Shown here: one piece after another, positions 7,957 through 17,118 of the stretch
How positions within the stretch are numbered: the first letter of the stretch is position 1
Layout: the number at the start of each line of letters is the position of its first letter
NCBI RefSeq assembly: GCF_014644295.1
Contig: NZ_BMKK01000012.1
Location: forward strand, 141,078 to 205,077
DNA length: 64,000 nucleotides
Direction: 5' to 3'
Source of the DNA: Emticicia aquatilis
Lineage (GTDB): Bacteria; Bacteroidota; Bacteroidia; Cytophagales; Spirosomataceae
Translations under genes and position numbers: made by a program
Notes under the pieces: generated by a model
What the model was told of the DNA's origin: nothing
The model's input: only the letters and a program-made list of their open reading frames with translations
Databases searched by the model: none

Positions 7957-9723
7957 ATGAGAGTCGTTATCAAATCATTGATGCTATTTGTGATTATACA
8001 AATAAGTACACAGTTAGTTTTTTCACAAAACTTTATAAAGTATGACCTCAAATGGGGCGAAAAAATACCTATGCGTGATGGAGTAAAGCTAAATGCAACG
8101 CTTTATTTACCAAAAGATTTGAAAGAAAAACAACCTGTTATCATTTGTTTAACTCCTTACATAAGTGACGGCTACCATGCAAGGGGCAAGTATTTTGCTG
8201 AAAATGGTTTTGTCTATGCCATTGTTGATTGCAGGGGGAGGGGCAACTCAGAGGGCAACTTTAATCCTTTTATTCAAGAAGCAAAAGACGGATATGATTT
8301 AGTAGAATACTTTGCCAAGCAACCGTATTGCAACGAGAAAGTTGCGATGTGGGGCGGGTCATACTCAGGCTATAATCAATGGGCTACTGCAAAAGAATTT
8401 CCTCCGCATCTCTCCACCATAGTACCTGGGGCGTCTGTATTTCCAGGAATTGACTATCCAAACCCGAATAACATTTTCATGTCGTACATGATTGCATGGC
8501 TAACTTATACCAGTGGAAAAACAGGAAACAACACTATTTTTGGAGATGATAGTTTTTGGTCGAATAAGTACGCTGATATGTACCAAAAACACTTACCATT
8601 CGAGCAGCTGGATAAAATTGTAGGCAATGAAACCACTGTATTTCAGACTTGGCTCGCTCATCCAACCTATGATGATTACTGGAAAAGTATGAATCCTAAA
8701 ATAGAGGATTATCAGAAAATGAATATTCCGATATTAACCATCACAGGACATTATGATGCAGACCAACAGGGTGCATTAACATTTTATGAAAACTTTATGA
8801 AATATGCTTCAACCGAAGCAAAAAATAAGCATTTCTTAATCATTGGGCCTTATGACCACCCTGGTACTCGTACTCCGAAAGAAGCATTTGGAGGGCTAAA
8901 GTTTGGTAAAGAAAGCATGTTGGATATGAATAAGCTACACAAAGAATGGTATGAATATACTATGAAAAATGGCCCAAAACCAAGTTTCTTAAAAGACAAA
9001 GTAGCTTATTATGTGATGGGAGATGAAAAATGGAAGTATGTAGAAAGTCTTGAAAAAATAGCAACCCATCAAAAAAGCCTTTTCTTAGATTCGGACGGTA
9101 ACGCAAATGATGTTTTATCGGGTGCTAAGCTTTCAGAAAATATTGCCAATAAATCTTCAATGGATAAAATTGTTTATAATCCACTTGATATAAGCAAAGG
9201 TTTAGAAAGCTGGAAAAATGATGAACCAAATTATATGAAAGACCAATTTACGGCCTATAGATTAGGGAATGAAGCCGTAATTTATCATTCTGCACCTTTT
9301 GAAGATTCGACTGAAATATCGGGAGGTGTTGAAGTAAAACTATACATTTCAGCCGATGTTCCAGACACCGATTTGATGATTTCGTTATATGAACTTACCA
9401 CTAAAGGAGAAGCGATATACCTGACTTCTGACCAATTAAGGCTTCGATACCGTGAATCTCTCGAACAAGAAACGTTGATGCAAGCAGGCAAGGTCTATGA
9501 ATGTGTGTTTGACGATTTTCGCTTTTTTTCAAAAAAGATAGCAAAATCGAGTCGCTTACGACTTATCATCGAAACCAATAACCTGCCTGAAAATCAGAAA
9601 AACTATAATAGTGGTGGAAATGTGAGTGCAGAAACGGCAAAAGACTCAAAGATTGCCCACATCAATATTCATCATGATGCAAAGTTTCAAAGTAGAATCA
9701 TTTTACCGATTGTAAAAAAGTAG
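7957..9723 (+). CDS. CocE/NonD-family hydrolase (S15 peptidase-like), exported
   Basis: A 588-residue serine hydrolase of the X-Pro dipeptidyl-peptidase/CocE family. A signal peptide ending near VFSQN predicts export. The alpha/beta-hydrolase domain carries the nucleophile Ser135 in GGSYSGY, an acid in GHYDADQQ and the His in GPYDHPGTR. The C-terminal half is the jelly-roll domain of the family, with SGGVEVKLYISADVPDTDL. Family members cleave Xaa-Pro dipeptides, acyl esters or beta-lactam precursors, so the substrate cannot be given. The gene ends two bases before the stop of the convergent lipoprotein gene. Confidence 0.9.
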   Translation: MRVVIKSLMLFVIIQISTQLVFSQNFIKYDLKWGEKIPMRDGVKLNATLYLPKDLKEKQPVIICLTPYISDGYHARGKYFAENGFVYAIVDCRGRGNSEGNFNPFIQEAKDGYDLVEYFAKQPYCNEKVAMWGGSYSGYNQWATAKEFPPHLSTIVPGASVFPGIDYPNPNNIFMSYMIAWLTYTSGKTGNNTIFGDDSFWSNKYADMYQKHLPFEQLDKIVGNETTVFQTWLAHPTYDDYWKSMNPKIEDYQKMNIPILTITGHYDADQQGALTFYENFMKYASTEAKNKHFLIIGPYDHPGTRTPKEAFGGLKFGKESMLDMNKLHKEWYEYTMKNGPKPSFLKDKVAYYVMGDEKWKYVESLEKIATHQKSLFLDSDGNANDVLSGAKLSENIANKSSMDKIVYNPLDISKGLESWKNDEPNYMKDQFTAYRLGNEAVIYHSAPFEDSTEISGGVEVKLYISADVPDTDLMISLYELTTKGEAIYLTSDQLRLRYRESLEQETLMQAGKVYECVFDDFRFFSKKIAKSSRLRLIIETNNLPENQKNYNSGGNVSAETAKDSKIAHINIHHDAKFQSRIILPIVKK

Positions 9724-9725
9724 CT

Positions 9726-10235
9726 TTAAAACTCATTTAATACAATCACACTTGACTCGGCGGTATTACTAATGTTTCCTGCTCGGTCTTTGATAGTTAC
9801 TTGAAACTTCAACGAATCTTTTACGGGCGTAAAAGGCTGAGGGAAATCTATCGAATAGTCAATCGTACCTTCGATTGGACCAACTTTTCCATCGGTTTTG
9901 AGACGAGGAAAATAACCTGAATAAGGCACAGAAGGTATAAATTCCGTAAAAACACCTTTCTTTTTACGGAATATTCTGATAATATAGTTGTAATCATTTT
10001 TTACCTCAGCAGCGGCTTTTTCTTTTTCGTTTAAGCCTAAATCTCCGTCACCATCCTGAAACTTAATGGTCAGGATAACAGAATCTTTCTTTGAACCGGC
10101 AAATTGGTCGATTCTGATTTCTTTTTTCAAAGTTTTAAACTCAATGTTGGGTTTTACATCAAATGTTGTTTCTTTATAACAACCTATTAATGAGCCTATT
10201 GCAATCAATATGAGAAATCCTGAAACCTTTTTCAT
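9726..10235 (-). CDS. Small lipoprotein with Ig-like fold, unknown function
   Basis: A 169-residue lipoprotein with lipobox SLIGC. The mature part begins YKETTFDVKPNIEF and contains an acidic FQDGDGDLGLNEKEK loop that could bind calcium, followed by alternating strands ending in FQVTIKDRAGNISNTAESS, which looks like a single Ig-like or fibronectin-type sheet. Proteins of this layout are frequent in Cytophagales but I know of no assigned function. It is monocistronic, convergent with the CocE-type gene and preceded by a 7-bp-period inverted repeat. Confidence 0.72.
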   Translation of the reverse strand: MKKVSGFLILIAIGSLIGCYKETTFDVKPNIEFKTLKKEIRIDQFAGSKKDSVILTIKFQDGDGDLGLNEKEKAAAEVKNDYNYIIRIFRKKKGVFTEFIPSVPYSGYFPRLKTDGKVGPIEGTIDYSIDFPQPFTPVKDSLKFQVTIKDRAGNISNTAESSVIVLNEF

Positions 10236-10255
10236 CGTAATTATGTAATTTTGAT

Positions 10256-10325
10256 TAGTCCACGGTCAATAGACAAAAGTCCACAATTAGTTTTTATGGA
10301 CTATCAACCGAGGTCTGTCGACTAT
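10256..10325. repeat. Inverted 7-bp-period repeat, TAGTCCA family
   Basis: Ten consecutive heptamers stay in one register from 10256 to 10325. They open with TAGTCCA-CGGTCAA and close with GGTCTGT-CGACTAT; the second half is a degenerate reverse complement of the first. It fills the divergent gap between the small lipoprotein and the LuxE-like gene. TAGTCCA also opens the repeat at 63845. Confidence 0.8.
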
Positions 10326-10360
10326 TTTCTGCTAATTTAGTAAAAATTATAAAATTTTCA

Positions 10361-11422
10361 ATGAGTATTCGTGACGAACTAAAATCGGCGGTTTTACAAT
10401 TGGGCGACACCTCTATAAGACCTCATGATTTTGAAGAATTAGCTTTAGAAATCTTTCGCTTTCAAGCTACCACCAATTACACTTACAAAGAATACTTGAG
10501 TTTTCTGAATGTAAATCCTACGCAAGTTAGTCGTCTGGAGAAAATACCGTTCTTACCGATTCAGTTTTTCAAACACCATAAAATTGTATCTGATGCCGCT
10601 CCTACTCAGGTGATTTTTGAAAGTAGCGGCACAACTGGCGACACCACAAGCAAACACTTAGTGAGCGATTTGCCTTTCTACGAATATGTTAGTCAGCGAA
10701 TCTTCGAGCAGTTCTATGGCCCCTTAAGCGACTTCCATATTTTGGCTTTGCTTCCCTCTTACCTTGAACGAAATAATTCGTCTTTGGTGTATATGGTGCA
10801 GAGTTTTATTTATCGTACTTATTCGAGAGAATCAGGTTTTTATCTGAAAAATACTTCTGAACTCATTCAACAACTCCGACAGCTATCTAACCAAAATTCA
10901 AAGCGAAAGGTTTTGTTGATTGGGGTGACTTTTGCTTTACTCGATTTGGCCGAATCGGGCGAAGATTTATCTTTTATGGAAAAACTGAAAGATAGATTGA
11001 TTGTGATGGAAACGGGTGGAATGAAAGGCCGACGCAAGGAGCTTATGCGTGAAGAAGTACATGAGATTCTGACCTCAGCTTTTGGAATTGAGAAAATTCA
11101 CTCGGAATACGGAATGACCGAACTCCTCTCGCAAGGATACTCGAAAGGTGATGGCATTTTTGAATTGCCTCAGACCATGAAAATTTTATTACGAGAAATC
11201 AACGACCCATTTAAAATCATTTCGACCGTAAACTACACCAATCAGCACGAACGAACACTCATTCGGGGCGGTATCAACGTAGTTGACTTGGCAAATATTG
11301 ACTCTTGTTGTTTTATAGAAACCCAAGATTTAGGGGCTTATAACACTGAAAATCAATCATTTAGTATTATTGGGCGTTTTGATAATTCGGATATTCGGGG
11401 CTGTAATCTGATGGTGGTTTAA
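10361..11422 (+). CDS. LuxE-like acyl-protein synthetase/acyl transferase
   Basis: A 353-residue protein of the LuxE family, adenylating enzymes that activate a carboxylic acid and pass it to a cysteine or partner protein; in luminous bacteria LuxE feeds the fatty-acid reductase. The adenylate-forming loop is clear as FESSGTTGDTTSK near residue 90, and a conserved MGETGG-like stretch appears as METGGMKGRRKEL, followed by HSEYGMTELLSQ, the typical second motif. No luxC, luxD or luciferase gene is nearby. In Bacteroidota such orphan genes often belong to surface-polymer or lipid pathways; here the substrate is unknown. Confidence 0.85.
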   Translation: MSIRDELKSAVLQLGDTSIRPHDFEELALEIFRFQATTNYTYKEYLSFLNVNPTQVSRLEKIPFLPIQFFKHHKIVSDAAPTQVIFESSGTTGDTTSKHLVSDLPFYEYVSQRIFEQFYGPLSDFHILALLPSYLERNNSSLVYMVQSFIYRTYSRESGFYLKNTSELIQQLRQLSNQNSKRKVLLIGVTFALLDLAESGEDLSFMEKLKDRLIVMETGGMKGRRKELMREEVHEILTSAFGIEKIHSEYGMTELLSQGYSKGDGIFELPQTMKILLREINDPFKIISTVNYTNQHERTLIRGGINVVDLANIDSCCFIETQDLGAYNTENQSFSIIGRFDNSDIRGCNLMVV

Positions 11423-11523
11423 GATATAAATAATATAATCAACAGAATCTTACTCTACCATCTTGGCATCTACAAAAAGGCTTGTATATTTAGGAATTAA
11501 ACTCCCTAAATCTATTCTTAACT

Positions 11524-12894
11524 ATGAAAATTCGCCTTATTTGTGTCTTTTCTTTGCTTATTCTTTTACTATCTTTCATTAAAAAAAACGAAATTCGTCA
11601 ACCTAATTTTATTGTTTTTTTTATTGACGATATGGGCTCAGCCGACTTGGCTTGTTATGGAAATACGTTCAATCAAACACCTAATATTGACCAATTGGCT
11701 CAAAAAGGGGTAAAATTCACGAATGCTTATTCTGCCTGTACGGTTTGTTCGCCTTCAAGAGCGGCTCTGATGACAGGTAAATATCCAGCAAAACTTCATA
11801 TTACCGACTGGATTGCAGGTCATGAAAAAACTAATCCAAAACTTCTGATTCCAGACTGGCAGAAGTTTCTTCCACAATCAGAAAAAACAGTTGCCGAGTA
11901 CCTCAAAGAAAACGGATATGTCAATTGGCACGTAGGAAAATGGCATTTGGGCGAAGGAGAAGAGTTTTATCCTTTGAATCAAGGTTTTGATATAAATATT
12001 GGTGGTTCGAATTGGGGACACCCAAAAAAAGGCTTTTTTGCTCCCTATCAAATGCCACTCTTGACAGAAGGTGTAAAAGGTGAATACCTAACAGATAGAC
12101 TAACAAATGAAGCTATCAAACTCATTGAAAATCATAATGAGAATGTGCCGTTTTTCTTGAATTTGGCACATTATGCAGTGCATAGCCCAGTTCAAGCAAA
12201 AGCCGAAAAGATTGAAAAGTACAAAAAACTACTTGTTTATCTTGATAAACAAAAAAATCCAGCTTATGCCGCAATGATTGAAAGTTTAGATGAGGGAATT
12301 GGACGTGTAATGAGTGCCTTAGAAAAAAAGAATTTATTAGAAAACACTGTCATTATTTTTGCTTCCGATAATGGCACTTTGATGCAATCTGCCAGTAGTT
12401 TACCATTCAGAAAAGGAAAGGGTTGGTGCTATGAAGGAGGCACTCGAACACCTTTAATTGTTTATTGGAAAAATAAAATTGAGGGTGGCAAAGTGATTGA
12501 TGAGCCTACAATCACGATGGACCTAACATCGACTATCTTAGATTTAGCAGCAATCAAACCCAGCGAAAAACTTGACGGCAAATCACTAAAACCAGTTATT
12601 TTGACTAATAAAAAGTATGAAAGGCCTTTATTTTGGCATTATCCGCATTATCACGAAGGCGATGCTCCATACAGTGCCGTACGCTTGGGAGATTGGAAAT
12701 TAATTGAGTTTTTTGAGAACAACTCTCTTGAGCTTTATAATTTAAAAGACGACATTTCTGAAAGCAATAATTTGGCATTAATCAATCCTCAAAAAGCAAA
12801 AGAGCTAAAGAAACTACTCGATAAATGGCGAAAAGCCAACAATGCACAAATACCAACCCCAAACCCTAACTACATCGAAAAAAAGAGTAAGTAG
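11524..12894 (+). CDS. Exported sulfatase (arylsulfatase type)
   Basis: A 456-residue type I sulfatase that removes sulfate esters from sugars or aryl compounds. A hydrophobic N-terminal stretch predicts export. The formylglycine motif is C-S-P-S-R with the modified Cys at residue 75, followed by AALMTGKYP. Metal and sulfate ligands are seen in FIDDMG, HVGKWHLG and FASDNGT. Activity needs a formylglycine-generating enzyme or anSME, neither of which is in the window. Sulfatases of this kind often serve sulfated-glycan loci; the nearest SusC/SusD pair is 14 kb away. It converges on the kinase-like gene with five bases between stops. Confidence 0.93.
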   Translation: MKIRLICVFSLLILLLSFIKKNEIRQPNFIVFFIDDMGSADLACYGNTFNQTPNIDQLAQKGVKFTNAYSACTVCSPSRAALMTGKYPAKLHITDWIAGHEKTNPKLLIPDWQKFLPQSEKTVAEYLKENGYVNWHVGKWHLGEGEEFYPLNQGFDINIGGSNWGHPKKGFFAPYQMPLLTEGVKGEYLTDRLTNEAIKLIENHNENVPFFLNLAHYAVHSPVQAKAEKIEKYKKLLVYLDKQKNPAYAAMIESLDEGIGRVMSALEKKNLLENTVIIFASDNGTLMQSASSLPFRKGKGWCYEGGTRTPLIVYWKNKIEGGKVIDEPTITMDLTSTILDLAAIKPSEKLDGKSLKPVILTNKKYERPLFWHYPHYHEGDAPYSAVRLGDWKLIEFFENNSLELYNLKDDISESNNLALINPQKAKELKKLLDKWRKANNAQIPTPNPNYIEKKSK

Positions 12895-12899
12895 CATAC

Positions 12900-13781
12900 T
12901 TATAAATACTTATTCAAAGTCCGAATTATGGGTGGTAGATAACTCGTTCCGAATAAATTTACATGAACCAATAGCGGATAAATATTATAAATCGGCACTC
13001 GCATATCGAAGCGAGGTTGTAGTGGATATGCCTCATTATAAGTATCATAAAAACGCTTATCGAAGCCCCCAAAAAGCGTAGTGAAGGCAATTTCCATTTC
13101 ACGATTTCCGTAATAAACTGCGGGGTCGATGAGCGTTGGCTCGCCATTTTCATTCGTTATTACATTTCCCGTCCACAAATCTCCGTGCAGGAGCGAAGCA
13201 GGTTCGTTTGGCAGCAATTCAGGCAATACTTTATAAAATTGCTGAAATTTTTCGTATAAATCCCTACTAATCAATTCGTTATAATAAGCCAAACCAGCTT
13301 GAAGATTCAAGCGTTTTTCGATAAAAAAACTCAACCAATCTTCTTTTTGTTCATTGCTTTGGCGAAGCGAACCTATGTAATTATCGAAGTTTAGGCCAAA
13401 CTTTTCATCAGTATTTCGGTGTAGAGCAGCTATTTTTTCGCCCAACATTTCCCAATAATCAAAATTAGGCTTGGTATATTCTATGTTTTCCAGCACCAAA
13501 TAATCTTGTCCGTCACGTCGGCCCCAGTTGATAACCTCAGGCACACGAATCACGTTGGCTTCCCGCAACAAATCAAGACCACGAGCTTCGGTTTCAAACA
13601 TTCCTTCGTGATTTCGAGTATTATATTTCACAAAGTATTTGCCTTCGTTGGTAACTACCTGTACGGTCACGTTGATACTGCCGCCTTGCAATAGTCGATA
13701 CTCGGTTACTTGAAAGTCACGCCCGAAGCTCTCAAAAAGTACACCTTCAAAAAATTGGAATTGGTCTTCAGCCGTTTGCAT
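12900..13781 (-). CDS. Fructosamine/ketosamine-3-kinase family protein
   Basis: A 293-residue protein-kinase-like-fold enzyme. The family phosphorylates sugar adducts on protein lysines (ribulosamine, fructosamine) so that they fall off, a repair of glycation in the cytoplasm. Visible: glycine-rich start LLQGGSINVT, the ATP-binding Lys in YFVKYN, the Glu in ETEARGL, VLENIEY in the hinge, the catalytic HGDLWTGN and the metal-binding IDPAVYYGNRE. These signatures are specific to this family and distinguish it from choline/aminoglycoside kinases. A GC-rich palindrome lies immediately upstream in its leader. Confidence 0.92.
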   Translation of the reverse strand: MQTAEDQFQFFEGVLFESFGRDFQVTEYRLLQGGSINVTVQVVTNEGKYFVKYNTRNHEGMFETEARGLDLLREANVIRVPEVINWGRRDGQDYLVLENIEYTKPNFDYWEMLGEKIAALHRNTDEKFGLNFDNYIGSLRQSNEQKEDWLSFFIEKRLNLQAGLAYYNELISRDLYEKFQQFYKVLPELLPNEPASLLHGDLWTGNVITNENGEPTLIDPAVYYGNREMEIAFTTLFGGFDKRFYDTYNEAYPLQPRFDMRVPIYNIYPLLVHVNLFGTSYLPPIIRTLNKYL

Positions 13782-13785
13782 AACA

Positions 13786-13805
13786 CCCCTAACCCCTAAA
13801 GGGGG
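13786..13805. repeat. GC-rich palindromic element
   Basis: Two copies of CCCCTAA are followed by AGGGGG, giving a 7-bp step that folds back on itself. It is five bases upstream of the kinase start codon, so it would be in the 5' leader of that mRNA. Confidence 0.6.
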
Positions 13806-13900
13806 ACAAAAAAGATTTTAATAATATACTTTTAGCTACTGATTTTTTCAACTAATAATAAATTAAATAATTGATAATGAACTATTTATGAAACAAAACT

Positions 13901-13935
13901 CACCATTCACCATTCATCATTCACCATTCACTCTT
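13901..13935. repeat. Tandem heptamer CACCATT
   Basis: Five heptamers in register, CACCATT twice, CATCATT, CACCATT and CACTCTT, about 90 bases upstream of dxr. A weaker left arm with AATAATTGATAATGAAC lies at 13855-13890. Confidence 0.8.
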
Positions 13936-14024
13936 GAATAGAAACGTTAAAATAAAAACTTTATCATTAAATTTTCCGAACTTTGTAAAAAATTTCAGTA
14001 GATTTATTTATTTCATCCTTTTTC

Positions 14025-15176
14025 ATGCAAAAACGTCATCTTGCCATTCTTGGTTCAACGGGTTCGATAGGAACACAAGCTCTGGAGGTAGTAGAAGCCA
14101 ATCCTGATATTTTTGAAGTAGAAGTGCTTACCGCACAAAATAACGCCGACTTGTTAATTGAACAAGCAGCTAAGTTTCGTCCGAATGTAGTTGTGATTTC
14201 AAACGAAGACCTTTACGATAAAGTTTTTGCGGCTCTCGACCCACTCGATATTAAAGTTTACACTGGAGATAAATCACTGGCCTCGGTCGTGACGATGGAC
14301 TCCGTAAATATAGTTCTGACAGCTTTGGTTGGTTATGCAGGTTTAATTCCAACTGTAGCGGCAATCAAGGCGGGCAAGCATATTGCGTTGGCTAATAAAG
14401 AAACTTTAGTTGTGGCTGGCGAACTGGTAACCGAATTAGCCCAAAAACATAAAGTTGATATTTTGCCAGTTGATTCGGAGCATTCGGCGATATTTCAGTG
14501 TTTGGTTGGTGAATTCCATAATCCAATCGAAAAGATTATTCTAACAGCTTCTGGGGGGCCATTCAGAGGAAAAGACCGTGAGTTTTTGAAAACCGTTACG
14601 AAAGCACAAGCTCTGAAGCACCCAAATTGGAGCATGGGGGCAAAAATTACGATTGATTCGGCTTCGTTGATGAATAAAGGCTTGGAAGTGATTGAAGCAA
14701 AATGGCTTTTTGGACTCACGCCCGACCAAATCGAAGTGGTGGTGCATCCGCAAAGCATTATTCACTCGATGGTGCAATTTGAAGATGGCAGTATGAAAGC
14801 CCAAATGGGTCTGCCCGATATGCGTGTGCCAATTCAGTTTGCCATTGGTTATCCGAATCGTCTGAAATCGAATTTCCCGAGAATGGATTTTGCTCAATTT
14901 CCTTCGCTGACTTTTGAAAAGCCTGATTATCAGACTTTCCGAAACTTAGGATTTGCATTTGAGGCACTCCAAACTGGCGGAAATATGGCGTGTATCGTGA
15001 ATGCCGCCAACGAAATTGCCGTTGCATCTTTCTTGCGTGATGAAATCGGTTTCTTGGAAATGTCGGATTTGATTGAAGATTGCATGAAAAAAGTGAGCTT
15101 CGTACGTACACCAACGCTCGAAGATTATATTGAAACCGACAAAGAAACCAGACGTCTGGCTTTGGAGTTTGTTTAA
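14025..15176 (+). CDS. dxr: 1-deoxy-D-xylulose 5-phosphate reductoisomerase
   Basis: Second step of the non-mevalonate (MEP) isoprenoid pathway: rearranges and reduces DXP to MEP using NADPH and Mn/Mg. The 383 residues fit the family. The NADPH-binding loop is LGSTGSIGTQAL at the start, the linker GHIALANKET-type segment reads KAGKHIALANKETLVVAG, metal and substrate residues lie in DSEHSAIFQCL and ASGGPFR, and the flexible loop contains HPNWSMGAKITIDSA. ispE of the same pathway is in the window at 17.8 kb. A run TTTTTTTT after a weak six-base stem near 15220-15246 may end the transcript. Confidence 0.98.
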   Translation: MQKRHLAILGSTGSIGTQALEVVEANPDIFEVEVLTAQNNADLLIEQAAKFRPNVVVISNEDLYDKVFAALDPLDIKVYTGDKSLASVVTMDSVNIVLTALVGYAGLIPTVAAIKAGKHIALANKETLVVAGELVTELAQKHKVDILPVDSEHSAIFQCLVGEFHNPIEKIILTASGGPFRGKDREFLKTVTKAQALKHPNWSMGAKITIDSASLMNKGLEVIEAKWLFGLTPDQIEVVVHPQSIIHSMVQFEDGSMKAQMGLPDMRVPIQFAIGYPNRLKSNFPRMDFAQFPSLTFEKPDYQTFRNLGFAFEALQTGGNMACIVNAANEIAVASFLRDEIGFLEMSDLIEDCMKKVSFVRTPTLEDYIETDKETRRLALEFV

Positions 15177-15207
15177 CAGTCGATGGACGACAGTCCACTG
15201 ACAATAG
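15177..15207. repeat. Single-arm 7-bp-period repeat
   Basis: Sequence following the dxr stop steps in sevens (ACAGTCG, ATGGACG, ACAGTCC). It uses the same words, GTCCA and CGAC, as the repeats at 10256, 51951, 60484 and 63845. Confidence 0.55.
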
Positions 15208-15272
15208 TTTTTGAGATTTCTAATAAAAAATCTATTAGTTTTTTTTAAAAGAATTAGAATTCTTAATTCTTA

Positions 15273-15291
15273 ATCGCACGGGCGACCCCGT
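15273..15291. repeat. 19-bp GC-rich word, copy 1
   Basis: ATCGCACGGGCGACCCCGT, 17 bases upstream of the RluA-family start. The identical 19 bases recur at 61342-61360, also just upstream of a start codon. On both sides the flanks are TCTTAAT heptamers, as if the word had been set into a tandem repeat. Confidence 0.8.
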
Positions 15292-15308
15292 CTTAATTTA
15301 TAAGTAAA

Positions 15309-16037
15309 ATGGCAAAGCAACCATTTCAAGTAGTTTACGAAGACAATCATATTATTATTGTCAATAAAGCCCAAGGCATTTTGGTGCAGGGCGATAGCAC
15401 TGGCGATAAAACACTTTCGGACTACGTAAAGCATTATATCAAAGATAAGTACAATAAACCTGGTGATGTTTTCCTCGGAACAGTACATCGGCTTGACCGC
15501 CCTGTGAGTGGTTTGGTGGTTTTTGCACGCACCTCAAAGGCCCTCGAACGTATGAACGAGCTTTTCAGAAAGCGTGACATCCAAAAAACCTATTGGGCGG
15601 TTGTTGGCAAAAAACCTGAAAAGAAAACTGCCAAGCTAACCAACTGGTTGGTTAAAGATGAAAACAAAAATATTGTTAAGGCTTTTGATGAAGAAGTACC
15701 AGGTTCGCAAAAAGCTGAACTTACGTACCGTTATTTAGGCGAAATCAATCACTATCATTTGCTCGAAGTAAATCCAATTACGGGTCGTCCACACCAAATC
15801 CGTGTGCAGTTAGCCAAAATGGGTTGTCCGATTCGAGGAGATGTGAAGTATGGATACCCTCGTCCAAATCTCGAAGGCAATATCAATCTTCACGCTCGAC
15901 GCCTCTATTTTGTGCATCCAGTAAAAAAAGAACCCATTATTTGTAAAGCGGCATTGCCCGAAAACTCATTCTGGGAGGAATTCTTAGAACTCGAACCCGA
16001 AGATGTAAAAACCGAAAATTTGGACTTTTTGTATTGA
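15309..16037 (+). CDS. RluA-family pseudouridine synthase
   Basis: A 242-residue enzyme converting uridine to pseudouridine in RNA. The catalytic motif is GTVHRLDRPVSGLVV with Asp63 as the nucleophile, and the C-terminal GRPHQIRVQLAKMG is the second family signature. No S4 RNA-binding domain precedes it, so it is the short RluA/RluC-like form common in Bacteroidota. The target site in rRNA or tRNA cannot be told. A GC-rich 19-bp repeat lies just upstream and a clear terminator follows. Confidence 0.93.
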   Translation: MAKQPFQVVYEDNHIIIVNKAQGILVQGDSTGDKTLSDYVKHYIKDKYNKPGDVFLGTVHRLDRPVSGLVVFARTSKALERMNELFRKRDIQKTYWAVVGKKPEKKTAKLTNWLVKDENKNIVKAFDEEVPGSQKAELTYRYLGEINHYHLLEVNPITGRPHQIRVQLAKMGCPIRGDVKYGYPRPNLEGNINLHARRLYFVHPVKKEPIICKAALPENSFWEEFLELEPEDVKTENLDFLY

Positions 16038-16047
16038 GAAAACTATT

Positions 16048-16077
16048 AGCGTTTGGTTTAGACCAAACGCTTTTTTT
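16048..16077 (+). terminator. Rho-independent terminator after RluA gene
   Basis: AGCGTTTGGT (16048-16057) pairs with ACCAAACGCT (16062-16071) around a four-base loop, followed by a run of seven T, ten bases past the stop. Confidence 0.9.
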
Positions 16078-16140
16078 ATGATATATTTGAAAGATATTTA
16101 TTCGCTCTTTTAAAAATCAACCTTCAATTCTATAAAACTA

Positions 16141-17079
16141 ATGAATCGCAGAAACTTTCTTTCAAAAAGTGTCTTAGCCGCAGGTGCAACCACACTTGGC
16201 ACAACAACCGCAGCTTTAGCAAATCCTGTTTTTGAGGCATCGCCCAATCCTGCTCCCTACAAATACAAACTTTTATATGCTCCGCATTTCGGAATGTTTG
16301 AAAATTCGGCCGGTAAAGACCTTTTCGACCAACTAAAATTCATGGCCGATAACGGTTTCATGGCTCTCGAAGATAACGGAATGCTGAAACGTCCAGTTGA
16401 AACACAAACAAAAATCGGCGAAACACTCGCAAAACTCGGCATGAAAATGGGCGTTTTTGTAGTTGATGGTGGCGATAACTGGAAGGTGTCTTTAGCAACT
16501 GGCAAGAAAGAGTTTCTCGAAAACTTCTTGAAAACCTGTCGAGAGTCAGTAGAAACGGCTAAGCGTTGCAATGCAAAATACATGACGGTCGTACCAGGAT
16601 ATTTCGAGCGAAATCTTCCATTAGGTATCCAAACTGCTAATGTGATTGATGCATTGCGTCGTGCTTGCGATATTTTTGAGCCGCACAACCTCACGATGGT
16701 GCTTGAGCCATTGAGCGACAACCCTGACCTCTTTTTGCGTCATTCTGACCAAAGTTATATGATTTGTAAGGCAGTAAATAGTCCGTCATGCAAGATTTTG
16801 TTTGATATGTGGCACATGCAGCGAAACGAAGGCCGCATGACTCAACACATGGATTGGGCTTGGGAAGAAATTGCGTATTTCCAAATTGGCGATGAACCAG
16901 GCCGCAAAGAGCCAACAACGGGAGAAATCAACTACAAGAGCCTTTTCAAGCACATTTACGATAAAGCAAAAGCCAACAACCAAGAGTTTATCATGGGTAT
17001 GGAACACGGCAATTTTGCGAAAGGCAAAGAAGGCGAAATGAAACTCATTGAGGCTTATCAATGGAGTGATAATTTTTAA
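16141..17079 (+). CDS. Tat-exported TIM-barrel protein, hydroxypyruvate isomerase-like
   Basis: A 312-residue AP-endonuclease-2-type TIM barrel. The N-terminus MNRRNFLSKSVLAAGATTLG is a twin-arginine signal, so the folded protein is sent to the periplasm. The mature part matches the Hyi group: MVLEPLSD with the metal Glu, ILFDMWHMQRNEG with Asp and His, FQIGDEPGRKEPTTGEINY and the last Glu in GMEHGN. Cytoplasmic Hyi interconverts hydroxypyruvate and tartronate semialdehyde; exported relatives in Bacteroidota have no settled substrate, so a sugar isomerase/epimerase role is as far as the sequence goes. Confidence 0.87.
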   Translation: MNRRNFLSKSVLAAGATTLGTTTAALANPVFEASPNPAPYKYKLLYAPHFGMFENSAGKDLFDQLKFMADNGFMALEDNGMLKRPVETQTKIGETLAKLGMKMGVFVVDGGDNWKVSLATGKKEFLENFLKTCRESVETAKRCNAKYMTVVPGYFERNLPLGIQTANVIDALRRACDIFEPHNLTMVLEPLSDNPDLFLRHSDQSYMICKAVNSPSCKILFDMWHMQRNEGRMTQHMDWAWEEIAYFQIGDEPGRKEPTTGEINYKSLFKHIYDKAKANNQEFIMGMEHGNFAKGKEGEMKLIEAYQWSDNF

Positions 17080-17081
17080 GG

Positions 17082-17118
17082 TAATAAAAAAGGGAAGCGA
17101 CGCTTCCCTTTTTTATTA
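17082..17118. terminator. Bidirectional terminator
   Basis: A perfect 18-base palindrome arm (17082-17099) and its complement (17101-17118) centred on 17100, with A-runs and T-runs at the outer ends. It serves both the Hyi-like gene on the plus strand and the lipoprotein on the minus strand, whose stop codon it overlaps. Confidence 0.93.

Noticed and set aside
12842..13081. 79-codon plus-strand frame
   Set aside because: Overlaps the ends of the sulfatase and the kinase-like gene on the other strand; codon use does not look coding.
13901..13935. Tandem CACCATT array as a CRISPR array
   Set aside because: Units are seven bases with no spacers, and there are no cas genes.
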